A DNA stretch of 52,598 bases, from contig JAPUDV010000068.1 in the NCBI GenBank assembly GCA_027492875.1, positions 1-52,598 of the forward strand, given 5' to 3'. The notes under the pieces were generated by a model. The model ran no database searches, had not been told where the DNA came from, and was given only the letters and a program-made list of their open reading frames with translations. The stretch comes from Candidatus Competibacteraceae bacterium. GTDB taxonomy: Bacteria; Pseudomonadota; Gammaproteobacteria; Competibacterales; Competibacteraceae. The translations under genes were made by a program, and so were the position numbers. The first letter of the stretch is position 1, and each line of letters opens with the position of its first letter. Positions 44,412 to 52,598 of this stretch are shown piece after piece.

Positions 44412-45231
44412 CGCCGGAACCGGTCGCTTGCGGCGGGGTTTCCAGGGTGTTCAGATCGATCCGCCGAATATCGAGCAGCGGATATTCACCTTGCTCAGTG
44501 GCCAGCATGCGCTGTCCGACGCCCAGATGGATCCCGCTCTCCTGCTCCAGCCATTCGGTCTTGCGGCCCAGTTGCACCCGTGGATCGGCGCTGGCCGGCG
44601 AGCCGGGATAGCGCGACGGAATCAGACCCACGGCTTCGCCGCCGTTGGCCCAGGTAAAGCCGGCGGGCATCCAGACGTAGTCGCGCAGGTCGCTGGGCTG
44701 TTCGAGCGCGAGCGTGCGGATACGCTGCCAGGGGATCCAGTAGTAGCGGCCGTTGATCACGGCTTCAAGCATCGGCCCCAGCCGCGGGTCGGCGTCGGCC
44801 AGCCATTCGAACGGCTGGCCGTCCAGCGCTCCCGCCGTCGCCGTCGCGCCCTCGAACGCCTGGTCGCGCGCCGCCTGGGCCTGGGCGTGATGGCCGCCGG
44901 CGGTCAGTTGCAGCGCTTCCAGCAACAGGGCCATCCAAGGCTCGGGGTCGCCGAAGATCAGCGGCGAACGGCGGCCGGCGAACACCTCCGCGCGCAACAG
45001 CTCGCAGCGGATGGCTTCGCGGTAGGTCTGCACCATCGGCAGGGATTCGGCATCCATTTCCTCCAGCACGTTCAACTGGTTCGACGCCCGTTCCCATTGG
45101 CCCAGCACCGCCAGCAACTGAAACAGAAAGATGCGGTATCTGGCGTTGGCGGGCTCCTTGCGCACCTGCGCCTGCAATTCGGCCAGGGCTTCCTGCAAAC
45201 GGCCTTCGCGTACACTTTGCTCGGCTTGCAT
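44404..45231 (-). CDS. tagJ: T6SS accessory protein TagJ (ImpE family)
   Basis: This 275-residue protein has an N-terminal helical, TPR-like part (MQAEQSVREGRLQEALAEL; PANARYRIFLFQLLAVLGQW) and an ImpE-type C-terminal half (NGRYYWIPWQRI). TagJ binds the sheath protein TssB and assists ClpV in some systems. I took the ATG at 45231; a longer frame to 45372 would run through the hcp terminator. It starts about 30 bases after that terminator, so it relies on read-through or an unseen promoter. Confidence 0.9.
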   Translation of the reverse strand: MQAEQSVREGRLQEALAELQAQVRKEPANARYRIFLFQLLAVLGQWERASNQLNVLEEMDAESLPMVQTYREAIRCELLRAEVFAGRRSPLIFGDPEPWMALLLEALQLTAGGHHAQAQAARDQAFEGATATAGALDGQPFEWLADADPRLGPMLEAVINGRYYWIPWQRIRTLALEQPSDLRDYVWMPAGFTWANGGEAVGLIPSRYPGSPASADPRVQLGRKTEWLEQESGIHLGVGQRMLATEQGEYPLLDIRRIDLNTLETPPQATGSGDG

Positions 45232-45259
45232 AAATGGTGTGTCCCGCTGCTTGGGAATG

Positions 45260-45303
45260 AAAAACACCGCGCACCCGGACTGAAGGAGTGTCCGAATGCG
45301 CGG
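45260..45303 (-). terminator. Intrinsic terminator downstream of hcp
   Basis: On the minus strand CCGCGCA (45303-45297) and GGAC (45293-45290) pair with GTCC (45280-45277) and TGCGCGG (45273-45267), with a 3x3 internal loop and a nine-base apical loop. A TTTTT tract (45264-45260) follows two bases after the stem. It lies 39 bases past the hcp stop and before tagJ, and should cut transcription after hcp. Confidence 0.72.
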
Positions 45304-45341
45304 AATCCGCGTCTTGGCCCCGAAACGAATGCGCCTTGTCG

Positions 45342-45830
45342 TCAGACCTTCTTGTTGGTCTTGACATCCCAACCGGCCTTGCCGGCCGACTTGGTCGCGC
45401 CCTTCTCATCCTGGGTGAAGTATTCCTGAGTCATGTTGGTGAAGTTCAGCGACAAGCTCTCGATCGGCAGACCGGAGCCTTCGCTGCCACCAGTCTGATA
45501 ACTGCTGACCAGAACGTCCTTGAACTTGAACTCCAGGAACTTCTTCTGCCCGCCGTCCTTGCCGGTGGGCTTGCGCATCACCAGGGTAGCCTCGGGGTAG
45601 TGGTGGCCCGAGCAGCACGACAGCAACAGTTCGGGCGAGGCGGCGCAAAAGTGCATGGTGTAGCTGAAATCCTGCATCTGCACCTTACTGGCGCCCAGGC
45701 CGGTACCGTGCCCGGCGGTGCCCATCTGGCTCGCGCCCCAACTCCAGCTCAACACCTCGATCCATTCCTTGAACTCGTGGTCCTTGCATTCGCCCTTCAC
45801 GTCGCCAATTTTCAAAAATGCATCAGACAT
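45342..45830 (-). CDS. hcp: T6SS tube protein Hcp (TssD)
   Basis: This 162-residue protein forms the hexameric rings of the inner T6SS tube. It starts MSDAFLKIGDVKGECKDHEFKEWIEVLSW (in part) and has the usual YTMHFCAASPELLLSCCSGHHYPEATL and QEYFTQDEKG segments of the Hcp family. GAGAGGAT precedes the ATG. It is set off from tssC upstream by 247 bases with a sigma-54-like site and from tagJ downstream by a terminator, consistent with high, separate expression. Confidence 0.96.
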   Translation of the reverse strand: MSDAFLKIGDVKGECKDHEFKEWIEVLSWSWGASQMGTAGHGTGLGASKVQMQDFSYTMHFCAASPELLLSCCSGHHYPEATLVMRKPTGKDGGQKKFLEFKFKDVLVSSYQTGGSEGSGLPIESLSLNFTNMTQEYFTQDEKGATKSAGKAGWDVKTNKKV

Positions 45831-45954
45831 GGTCGTATCCTCTCAATGTGGGTTTGGAAACTGCCGGCGGGTCGCCCCGCCCCTGCGAGCAACGGAGCCT
45901 CCCCCACCCGACCTTGGGCGTGAAAGGCTGGAAGTTCCGTCGTCGATTTAGATA

Positions 45955-45972
45955 TTGCACCTTGTATGCCAA
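45955..45972 (-). promoter_or_regulatory. Sigma-54-like -24/-12 promoter upstream of hcp
   Basis: Read on the minus strand, TTGGCATACAAGGTGCAA (45972 to 45955) has the invariant GG and GC dinucleotides separated by exactly ten bases, plus TGGCA and TGCAA arms. It lies about 125 bases upstream of the hcp start. In several T6SS clusters hcp is RpoN-dependent, so the site is plausible. No bacterial enhancer-binding protein is encoded in the window. Confidence 0.6.
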
Positions 45973-46077
45973 AACACAACCGATTGTTTTAAAGGCTTAT
46001 TCTAATTTACTTTCCTGTGAACGGCTCAGAACGAACCCCCTGGAGACCACTCTGACCCGTCCAGACTCCGAGCCCTC

Positions 46078-47580
46078 TCAACCTCCCTTGATCGAAGGCA
46101 GCTTGGACACCAGGCGCAACGATACGGTCAGTCCTTCCAACTGATAGTGGGGGCGCAGAAAGAACTTCGAGGTGTAATAGCCTGGATTGCCTTCCACCTC
46201 CTCGACCACCACCTCGGCGGCCGCCAAGGGTTTCATGGCCTTGGTCTCGTCGCTGGAAATGGCGGGATTGCCGTCCACGTAGTTGTAAATCCATTCCTGC
46301 AGCCAGAGCTGCAACTGATCGCGTTCCTTAAACGAGCCGATCTTGTCGCGCACCATGCATTTCAGGTAGTGCGCGAACCGGCAGACCGCGAACAGATAGG
46401 GCAGGCGGGCCGACAGATTGGCGTTGGCGGTGGCGTCCGGATCGTCGTACTCGGTCGGCTTCTGCAGCGACTGCGCGCCGATGAAAGCCGCGAAGTCGCT
46501 ATTTTTCTTGTGGATCAGCGGCATGAAACCGTTCTTGGCCAACTCCGCCTCGCGTCGGTCGCTGATGGCGATTTCGGTAGGACACTTCATGTCCACACCG
46601 CCGTCGTCCGTCGGGAAGGTATGGGTCGGCAGGTTCTCCACCGCGCCGCCGGATTCGATGCCGCGAATCCGGGTACACCAGCCATACAACTTGAACGCCC
46701 GGGTGATATTGGTGGCCATCGCATAGGCGGAGTTGGCCCAGGTATATTTGTTGTGGTCGGCGCCCTCCACGTCCTCCTCGAAATCGAACTCCTCGACCGG
46801 GTCGGATTTCGCGCCGTAAGGCTGCCGGGCCAGAAACCGCGGCATGGCCAAGCCGATGTAGCGGGAATCCTCCGACTCGCGCAGCGACCGCCAGGCGGCG
46901 TATTCCGGCGTCTGGAAGATCTTGGTGAGATCGCGCGGATTGCTCAGCTCCTGCCAGGAATCCATCTGCATGGTCGCGGGCGCGGCGGCGGCGATGAACG
47001 GCGTGTGCGAGGAGGCGGCGATCTGCGACATCCCCCGCAACAATTCCACGTCCGGCGGGCTATGGTCGAAATAGTAGTCGCCCACCAGGCAACCGAACGG
47101 CTCGCCGCCGAACTGGCCGTACTCTTCTTCGTAGACCTTCTTGAACAGCGGGCTCTGATCCCAGGCGACTCCCTTAAATTTCTTCAGATTCTTTGCCAGT
47201 TCCTTCTTGGAGATGTTCATGACCCGAATTTTCAACATCTCGTCGGTTTCGGTGTTGTAAACCAGGTAGTTCAACCCACGCCAAGCGCCCTCCAACTGCT
47301 GGAACTCCGGATGGTGCATGATCAGATTGATCTGCTCGCTCAACTTGCGGTCGATGGCGGCGATCATCGACTCGATGGACTTGAGCACGTCCCTGGAAAT
47401 CAGCGTCGTATGCTGCAGAGCTTGCTCGGCCAGCGTGCGGACGGCATTCTCGACCGCCTCCTTGGCCTGATCGGACTTGGGCTTGAATTCCCGCTGCAAC
47501 AGCGAGCCAAACTCGCTGGCTTCCACCGTTTCGGTTTGGGCTTCGGGCCGGGCCTGGGTATTCGTATCGGTTTCGGCCAT
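46078..47580 (-). CDS. tssC: T6SS sheath large subunit TssC (VipB)
   Basis: This 500-residue protein builds the contractile sheath with TssB. Family landmarks are HHPEFQQLEGAWRGLNYLV, GEPFGCLVGDYYF, PFIAAAAPATM and the C-terminal YTSKFFLRPHYQLEGLTVSL. GAGGAGTGATG lies just upstream of the ATG, six bases from the tssB stop. A gap of 247 bases separates it from hcp. Confidence 0.96.
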   Translation of the reverse strand: MAETDTNTQARPEAQTETVEASEFGSLLQREFKPKSDQAKEAVENAVRTLAEQALQHTTLISRDVLKSIESMIAAIDRKLSEQINLIMHHPEFQQLEGAWRGLNYLVYNTETDEMLKIRVMNISKKELAKNLKKFKGVAWDQSPLFKKVYEEEYGQFGGEPFGCLVGDYYFDHSPPDVELLRGMSQIAASSHTPFIAAAAPATMQMDSWQELSNPRDLTKIFQTPEYAAWRSLRESEDSRYIGLAMPRFLARQPYGAKSDPVEEFDFEEDVEGADHNKYTWANSAYAMATNITRAFKLYGWCTRIRGIESGGAVENLPTHTFPTDDGGVDMKCPTEIAISDRREAELAKNGFMPLIHKKNSDFAAFIGAQSLQKPTEYDDPDATANANLSARLPYLFAVCRFAHYLKCMVRDKIGSFKERDQLQLWLQEWIYNYVDGNPAISSDETKAMKPLAAAEVVVEEVEGNPGYYTSKFFLRPHYQLEGLTVSLRLVSKLPSIKGG

Positions 47581-47586
47581 GGTTCA

Positions 47587-48105
47587 TCACTCCTCGACGG
47601 CGGGCGCTTTGCCCTCGGGTTTGGGCGCGGACGCCAAGGCTTGCAGCAGGGTCGGATCGTTCAGCACCTTGGCGATCAGATCCTCGGCGCCGGTCTTGCC
47701 GTCCATGTAGGTCATCAAGTTGGTGAGTTGCTGGCGCGCTTGCAGCAACTGATTCAGGGCATCGACCTTGCGCGCCACGGCAGCCGGGGAAAAATCGTCC
47801 ATGCTTTCAAAGGTCAGATCCACGCTCAACTCGCCTTCGCCGGTCAGCGAATTGGGAACCCGGAACGCCGCGCGTGGCTTCATGGCCTTCATGCGGCTGT
47901 CGAAATTATCGATATCGATTTCGAGGAACTTGCGCTCGGCCACCGGCGCCAGCGGATCGACCGGCTTGCCGGACAGATCGGCCATCACGCCCATCACGAA
48001 CGGCAGTTGCACCTTTTTCTGCGAGCCGTATACCTCGACGTCGTACTCGATCTGTACGCGCGGCGCCCGGTTACGGGCGATAAATTTCTGGCTGCTCATC
48101 GCCAT
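47587..48105 (-). CDS. tssB: T6SS sheath small subunit TssB (VipA)
   Basis: This 172-residue protein pairs with TssC in the sheath. It has RAPRVQIEYDVEVYGSQKKV, LPFVMGVMADLSGKP and FESMDDFSPAAVARKV, all typical. The C-terminal tail after residue 150 is Ala/Pro/Glu-rich. GAGAGG precedes the ATG. It is the second gene after tssA. Confidence 0.96.
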   Translation of the reverse strand: MAMSSQKFIARNRAPRVQIEYDVEVYGSQKKVQLPFVMGVMADLSGKPVDPLAPVAERKFLEIDIDNFDSRMKAMKPRAAFRVPNSLTGEGELSVDLTFESMDDFSPAAVARKVDALNQLLQARQQLTNLMTYMDGKTGAEDLIAKVLNDPTLLQALASAPKPEGKAPAVEE

Positions 48106-48172
48106 CGGAAAATTACCTCTCTGGATTCGAAAGCGTGTGGTCTATCACCTTACCCAGCGGCGATCCGGCCCG

Positions 48173-49240
48173 TCAGCCGTATTCGCTGGAACCCTCGCCC
48201 CGCAGGCCGAAAATCAAATTGGCCTGTTCGGCCCCTCCCGGCGCAAGATCGAGCATAAGCTCCATGAAATCCTTCGTGACTAAATTCTTAGCACGTTTTA
48301 ACAGAAAGGGTACGGGGCTGGACGGTTCGTAACGCGAGAAATAGTCGCAAATCTTGTCCAACATGCGAATCACGTCCTCGCGGCTGGCAATATCGCCCAC
48401 CACCAAGCGCTGGCCTGTCGCCGCGGCGGCGGCTGCAACCCCTTCCCCCGATTCGGCCTGCTCCGCGGTCTCGCCGGACAGACCCGCCCCCCGCCGCCGC
48501 AGTTGCTCCGTCAATACCTGCCGAATTTCCTTCAGAACCCCGGTCAGATCGCTCATATCCGGCGCTTGGGTCACCCCGACCTGATCGGTCAGCAGCGCCT
48601 CGATGCGCTCGACCCGGCCGAAGGCATCGGCGACCGCTCCAGCGGTGACCTGCAACGCCTCCAGATCGGCATCCTGGAACGCGGCGTCGATCCGGCTTTG
48701 GGTCGGCAACTCCTCGTCGCCGCCCGCCACCGGCGTCAGCACGCCCGTGGCGACCTGGACATCGCGCAGACTGAATCGCCCCAAGGTGCGCGAGCTGACC
48801 AGCGGCGTCTCCCGCAGGTCGCGCAGGGTGGTTTCCGAATCGCACAGCGCCACGATAGTGTTGATCCGCAGGGTCGGATCGTTGTCGTCGTCCGGGTCGA
48901 GCAGCGGATAAACGCCCTCCCAGTAGCGCTCGATCAGACCCTCCACCAGGGTCAGACCCTCGGCGAAGCCCAAGAGGCCGTCGGTCTGCAACAGGGCTCT
49001 GGCGAGGTAGACCCCCACCCGTAAATCCCGGGTGCGTTTCAACAGGGCCAAGGCGGTCTTCCTGACGCCGCGCCAGTCGGGCGGCTCGGCCGGGATAATG
49101 GTGTCGCCGTACTGGCGCTCGGGCATCTCCTGCGCCAGTCTTTCCATCTCGGCAAATCCGGGGTCGTATTCGAGATCCTCGCCGCACGGCGCGCCGGCGG
49201 CGACCTCGCCCAGCAATTCTTCGACTTCAATCACGCTCAT
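48173..49240 (-). CDS. tssA: T6SS cap protein TssA (ImpA family)
   Basis: This 355-residue protein has the N-terminal ImpA domain (GAPCGEDLEYDPGFAEMER; YWEGVYPLLDPDDDNDPTLR) and a variable middle with an Ala-rich linker. The C-terminal region (REDVIRMLDKICDYFSRYEP) carries VPFLLKRAKNLVTKDFMELM. TssA primes tube and sheath assembly at the distal end. I took the ATG at 49240, where homology begins; the frame extends to 49678 inside tagH. It heads the minus-strand operon, divergent from tagH. Confidence 0.93.
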   Translation of the reverse strand: MSVIEVEELLGEVAAGAPCGEDLEYDPGFAEMERLAQEMPERQYGDTIIPAEPPDWRGVRKTALALLKRTRDLRVGVYLARALLQTDGLLGFAEGLTLVEGLIERYWEGVYPLLDPDDDNDPTLRINTIVALCDSETTLRDLRETPLVSSRTLGRFSLRDVQVATGVLTPVAGGDEELPTQSRIDAAFQDADLEALQVTAGAVADAFGRVERIEALLTDQVGVTQAPDMSDLTGVLKEIRQVLTEQLRRRGAGLSGETAEQAESGEGVAAAAAATGQRLVVGDIASREDVIRMLDKICDYFSRYEPSSPVPFLLKRAKNLVTKDFMELMLDLAPGGAEQANLIFGLRGEGSSEYG

Positions 49241-49399
49241 CGGTCGTGCGCCTCTTCCGATTGTTAGCTTTTGAGTATAGCCCTGCTTGGCGCGATTACC
49301 TGGGCGGTATAGACTGAAATCCAACGAGCTTATGCGATTGGTTTGATGAACTCCGCCCAGGCGACCCAAGCGGACCTCCCTGCCAACGGAAATTGCGTT

Positions 49400-50995
49400 A
49401 TGCCCTTGCGATTGACCATCACCAGCTTTCAGCGGCTCTCTCCCGGTCAGGAAACCACCAAGACGCTCGACCGCGGGTCGATCAGCATCGGCCGGGCGGC
49501 GCAAAGCGACTGGATCCTGCAAGACCCGGAACGCATCCTGTCGGGCCGGCATTGCACCCTTCACTATCAGGACGGTGGTTACTTCCTGACCGACACCAGC
49601 ACCAACGGCGTCTACCTCAACGATTCCGAACAGCGCGTCGGCCGCAACCAGATGGTCAGGCTCAAGGATGGCGATCATTTCGTTCTGGGCGAATACGAGA
49701 TCGCGATCACCGTGCTGTCCGAGGGCGCAGAACCGGCGGAAATCCAGGCGGAAGGACCGATCACCGAGGCCGTGCCGATTCCGAACCTGCTGCCCGCCTC
49801 TGGCGCCATGGAGCTGGGTGGCGGCCCCGACAGCATGATCAAGCCATCCTTTAGCGATATCATGGCTGAGGGCCGGGATGGCCTGGGCCTGCGCCAGCCC
49901 TCCGGGAAACCGGGCAAGGGGGCGGTGGTCACCGAGCCGCCCTCCGATTTAATGGAGCCGGAACGGGCTTCCTTCGAACCGCCGGCGCTGATCCCCGAAA
50001 CACCGCCGGCGCCGATCCCCGAAACACCGCCGGCGCCGATCCCCGAAACACCGCCGGCGCCGCTCGAATCCGAACCGACGCCAAAGGACGAACCGTTCGC
50101 GGCGCGGGCCGACCTGGAATCTCCAGACCAACCGTCTCCCGATATTCTCGAAGCGCTGCCGGAAGCGTCACCCGCTCCGGACGAACGCCCGGCGGAAAGC
50201 ACCGCGCCGCTAATCCCCGAAGACTGGTGGGCCGCGCCGCCCGCAGTCGCCCAACCCGCGCCGCCACCACCGAGCGCGCCGCCACCCGCCGAACCCCGCC
50301 GGCCCGTTCCGGAAACGCCGGCGCCGACTCCGCCCGTCCGGCCGGCGGCACGACCCGAATCCGGTCCTGTTCCGGCCCCCGCCCGACCGTCCGGGCCGGA
50401 TGTCGATACCCTGATTCGAGCCTTTCTGGAGGGTGCCGGCCTGCCACGCCTACCGCTGACGGCCGAACAATTGCCCGAGTGCATGAACACGCTCGGCGAG
50501 ATCTTCCGCGAGACCGTGCGGGGTCTGGTGGAAATTCTGCTCGCCCGCGGCGACGTCAAAGGCGAGTTCCGCTTGCATCGCACCACCATCGGTCCCGTCG
50601 AAAACAACCCGCTCAAGACGTCGCCGGGCCAACCTCCGCTCAGCCCCGAACAGGTGATGGCCCTGCTGCTGGTCCGGCAGAAAGATGCCTACATGTCGCC
50701 CGTGCAGGCGGTGCGCGAGGGTTTCAACGACATCAAGGCCCACCAACTGGCGGTCATGGCGGGGATTCAGGCGGCACTGACCCGCCTGCTCGAACGGTTC
50801 GATCCGGGCAACCTGGAAACCCGGCTCGAGCAGAGCGTGCTCGATAACCTCTGGCCGGGCAACCGTAAAGCCAAATACTGGGATCTGTTCACCACCGAAT
50901 ACCGGACTATCGCCCGAGAGGCCGAGGACGATTTCAACGAGCTGTTTGGCGACGAATTCGCCCGTGCCTACGAAGAGCGCTTGCGCGAACACTGA
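49400..50995 (+). CDS. tagH: T6SS-associated FHA-domain protein TagH
   Basis: This 531-residue protein has an N-terminal FHA domain (residues about 22-105: SIGRAAQSDWIL, LSGRHCTLHY, STNGVYLN), which reads phosphothreonine. A long Pro-rich, probably disordered linker (about 150-335) with tandem repeats follows. The last 190 residues (LTAEQLPECMNTLGEIFRET to EFARAYEERLREH) match the conserved C terminus of T6SS FHA proteins. It implies post-translational control by a PpkA-type kinase, which is not in this window. The ATG at 49400 starts MPLRLTITSFQRLSPGQ; in-frame starts at 49343/49346 are possible. Confidence 0.9.
   Translation: MPLRLTITSFQRLSPGQETTKTLDRGSISIGRAAQSDWILQDPERILSGRHCTLHYQDGGYFLTDTSTNGVYLNDSEQRVGRNQMVRLKDGDHFVLGEYEIAITVLSEGAEPAEIQAEGPITEAVPIPNLLPASGAMELGGGPDSMIKPSFSDIMAEGRDGLGLRQPSGKPGKGAVVTEPPSDLMEPERASFEPPALIPETPPAPIPETPPAPIPETPPAPLESEPTPKDEPFAARADLESPDQPSPDILEALPEASPAPDERPAESTAPLIPEDWWAAPPAVAQPAPPPPSAPPPAEPRRPVPETPAPTPPVRPAARPESGPVPAPARPSGPDVDTLIRAFLEGAGLPRLPLTAEQLPECMNTLGEIFRETVRGLVEILLARGDVKGEFRLHRTTIGPVENNPLKTSPGQPPLSPEQVMALLLVRQKDAYMSPVQAVREGFNDIKAHQLAVMAGIQAALTRLLERFDPGNLETRLEQSVLDNLWPGNRKAKYWDLFTTEYRTIAREAEDDFNELFGDEFARAYEERLREH
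49990..50061 (+). repeat. 24-bp tandem repeat in tagH (3 perfect copies)
   Basis: Three perfect, adjacent 24-base units (49990-50013, 50014-50037, 50038-50061) encode the repeating IPETPPAP of the TagH linker. Perfect identity suggests recent expansion and variable copy number. Confidence 0.93.
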
Positions 50996-51103
50996 TCTTC
51001 GCGATCCCGATCCGGCAGCCGCTGCCGTTATGCGGTTTGGATGCTAGGATTTAGAAGCGGTGCCCCCCACTCTCTATGAAGCGATACAACGAGCGACTCC
51101 GCC

Positions 51104-52474
51104 ATGAGCTGGTACAGTAAAGTTGTGTGGTCCGAGGGGATGTTCCTGCGCCCCCAGCACTTCCAACAACAGGACCGTTATTTCGAGGCCCTGGCCCGGC
51201 AATCCTGCCGTCATCTGCGCCCCTACAACTGGGGCGTCGCCGATCTGGCCCTGGATCGGGAAGCGCTGGCCCTGGGCAAAATCGCCATTACCACCGCCTC
51301 CGGCCTGCTGCCCGACGGCACGCCGTTCAGCATTCCCGACCACGATCCGCCGCCCGCACCCCTGGCGATCGACGCCGACGTGCGCGACACCCGCATCATG
51401 CTGGCCCTGCCCCTGCGGCGGACCGGCATGGCCGACGTGGAACGCGGCGAGCAGCAGGACACCGCCGCCCGCTACCGGGCCGTGGCTCGCGAGGTGCGGG
51501 ACAACAACGTCGATACCGCCAACAACAGCGCCTTCGTCGAAACCGGCGAACGCCGGTTGCGGCTGTTCCTCGACACCCGCGATTCCAGCGAGCACACCAG
51601 CATCGGCATCGCCCGGGTGCTGGAAAAGCGACCCGATCAGACGGTGGTGCTGAACCCCGACTACCTGCCGCCCTGCCTGGACTGCCGCGGCGTACCGGTG
51701 CTGAACGGCTTCGCCACCGAGCTGCTCGGGCTGCTGCACCAGCGCGGCGACGCCCTGGCCGAACGGGTGGCGGGGGCGGGCACGGCGCGCGGAGCGGGCG
51801 TGGACATCGCCCAGTTCCTGCGCCTGCAAACCGTCAACCGCTTCGAACCGCTGTTCGCCCACCTGGCGTCCATGCAGGGGCTGCATCCGGAGACGTTCTA
51901 CCAGATCGCCCTGCAACTGGCCGGCGAGATGTCTACCTTCACCGGTAAAACCAAGCGTCGGCCGCCGCCATTCCCCGCCTACGACCACGACGACCTGCAA
52001 AAAACCTTCGGCGCGCTGATCGGCGAACTGCGCCGTTCGCTCAGCCTGGTCGAGGAGCAGGCGGCGATCCGGATTCCGATCGAGGAACGTCAGTACGGCA
52101 TCCGGGTGGCCATCATCACCGACCGCGAACGCCCGCTGCTGACCAAGGCCACCTTCATTCTGGCGGTCCGCGCCGACATGGCGACCGACCTGCTGCGCGC
52201 CCGCTTCCCGACCCAGGTCAAGATCGGCCCGGTCGAGCGCATCGCCCAGTTCGTCAACCACCACTTGCCCGGCATCGGGGTCAGCGCGCTGCCGGTGGCG
52301 CCGCGCGAAATCCCCTATCAGGCCGATTTCATCTACTTCCGGCTCGACCGCAGCAGCGAATTCTGGAAGCAAGTGCTCAACTCGGGCGGTTTCGCCTTCC
52401 ATGTCGGCGGCGAGTTTCCGGGCCTGGAAATGGCATTTTGGGCTATCAAAGAGTCAGCGAGTAACGAAACGTGA
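51104..52474 (+). CDS. tssK: T6SS baseplate protein TssK
   Basis: This 456-residue protein links the baseplate to the membrane complex. It opens with the family hallmark KVVWSEGMFLRPQHFQQQDRY and shows PETFYQIALQLAGEMSTF near the middle. The end (SEFWKQVLNSGGFAFHVGGEF) matches the C-terminal receptor-binding part. No strong ribosome site precedes the ATG. It lies 108 bases after tagH and overlaps tssL by four bases. Confidence 0.96.
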   Translation: MSWYSKVVWSEGMFLRPQHFQQQDRYFEALARQSCRHLRPYNWGVADLALDREALALGKIAITTASGLLPDGTPFSIPDHDPPPAPLAIDADVRDTRIMLALPLRRTGMADVERGEQQDTAARYRAVAREVRDNNVDTANNSAFVETGERRLRLFLDTRDSSEHTSIGIARVLEKRPDQTVVLNPDYLPPCLDCRGVPVLNGFATELLGLLHQRGDALAERVAGAGTARGAGVDIAQFLRLQTVNRFEPLFAHLASMQGLHPETFYQIALQLAGEMSTFTGKTKRRPPPFPAYDHDDLQKTFGALIGELRRSLSLVEEQAAIRIPIEERQYGIRVAIITDRERPLLTKATFILAVRADMATDLLRARFPTQVKIGPVERIAQFVNHHLPGIGVSALPVAPREIPYQADFIYFRLDRSSEFWKQVLNSGGFAFHVGGEFPGLEMAFWAIKESASNET

Positions 52475-52598
52475 CCATCGACGATCCGTTTGCCGCCGAC
52501 GGGGACGAAGGCGACCGCACCATCATCCGGCCAGCGCCTGGCGGCCGGCGTGCTGACCCGTCCGCGCCGCCCCCGTCCGCGCCGCCCCCGTCCGCGCC
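52471..52598 (+). CDS. tssL: T6SS inner-membrane protein TssL (DotU/IcmH), N-terminal fragment
   Basis: Only about 42 residues are in the window. The GTG at 52471 overlaps the tssK stop as GTGA. DDPFAAD and GDRTIIRPAPGGRR are typical of the cytoplasmic N terminus of TssL, and a Pro/Ser/Ala-rich linker follows. Position after tssK is the usual place for tssL. The membrane helix and any C-terminal OmpA-like domain lie beyond the edge. Confidence 0.82.
   Translation, partial: MTIDDPFAADGDEGDRTIIRPAPGGRRADPSAPPPSAPPPSA
52558..52598 (+). repeat. 15-bp tandem repeat at the tssL linker (cut by window edge)
   Basis: Units CCGTCCGCGCCGCCC at 52558-52572 and 52573-52587 are followed by a partial third, encoding PSAPP repeats. 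The array may continue past the edge. Confidence 0.85.

Noticed and set aside
46147..48258. A 703-codon open frame on the plus strand
   Set aside because: It is antisense to tssC and tssB, both unmistakable, and resembles no protein.

Overview
The window reads as a chromosomal segment of a GC-rich gammaproteobacterium that stores carbon. The mnmA-hflD pair and rdgC point to Gammaproteobacteria. A phasin, a glycogen branching enzyme, the glyoxylate shunt and a sulfide:quinone oxidoreductase together resemble the glycogen-accumulating Competibacter/Contendobacter group; that placement is inference. No rRNA, tRNA, CRISPR array, transposase, integrase or phage gene was recognised.

Layout. 1-4.6 kb (minus strand): an exported sulfatase with a LysM-like module (cut by the window edge), a stand-alone receiver, a small EF-hand protein, and a two-component pair (kinase with a periplasmic-binding-protein-like sensor plus FixJ/LuxR-type regulator). 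4.8-7.9 kb: malate synthase and isocitrate lyase, each followed by a hairpin terminator. 8.2-12.1 kb: glucokinase, pterin carbinolamine dehydratase, a monohaem DUF3365-type protein, a Nudix hydrolase and a ClC transporter. 12.4-17.5 kb: a complete branched-chain amino-acid ABC transporter (livK-H-M-G-F). 17.5-24.1 kb: an Ala/Glu/Lys-repeat membrane protein, rdgC, a phasin with a palindrome-bearing promoter, mnmA-hflD and a synthetase-type relA. 24.3-32.8 kb: a cytochrome-like lipoprotein divergent from sulfide:quinone oxidoreductase, glgB, a large acetyl-CoA hydrolase/transferase-type enzyme, a SnoaL-like protein and a YheT-type hydrolase. 32.8-36.7 kb (minus): an acyl carrier protein, two tandem paralogous TPR-methyltransferases and a protein with a beta-flower-like N terminus.

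36.9-52.6 kb is a type VI secretion system (T6SS). tssA-B-C-hcp-tagJ-E-F-G-clpV run on the minus strand; tagH-tssK-tssL (tssL cut by the edge) run divergently. tssJ, tssM, vgrG and PAAR are not in the window. hcp looks like its own expression unit, with a sigma-54-like -24/-12 site upstream and a hairpin/T-tract terminator just downstream.

The most interesting locus lies directly downstream of clpV, in a stretch clearly poorer in GC than its surroundings. A 318-residue protein with membrane-spanning segments and a C-terminal HELVH zinc-protease-like motif overlaps a small downstream gene. I read the two as a candidate T6SS effector and its immunity protein; this is inference from architecture and context.
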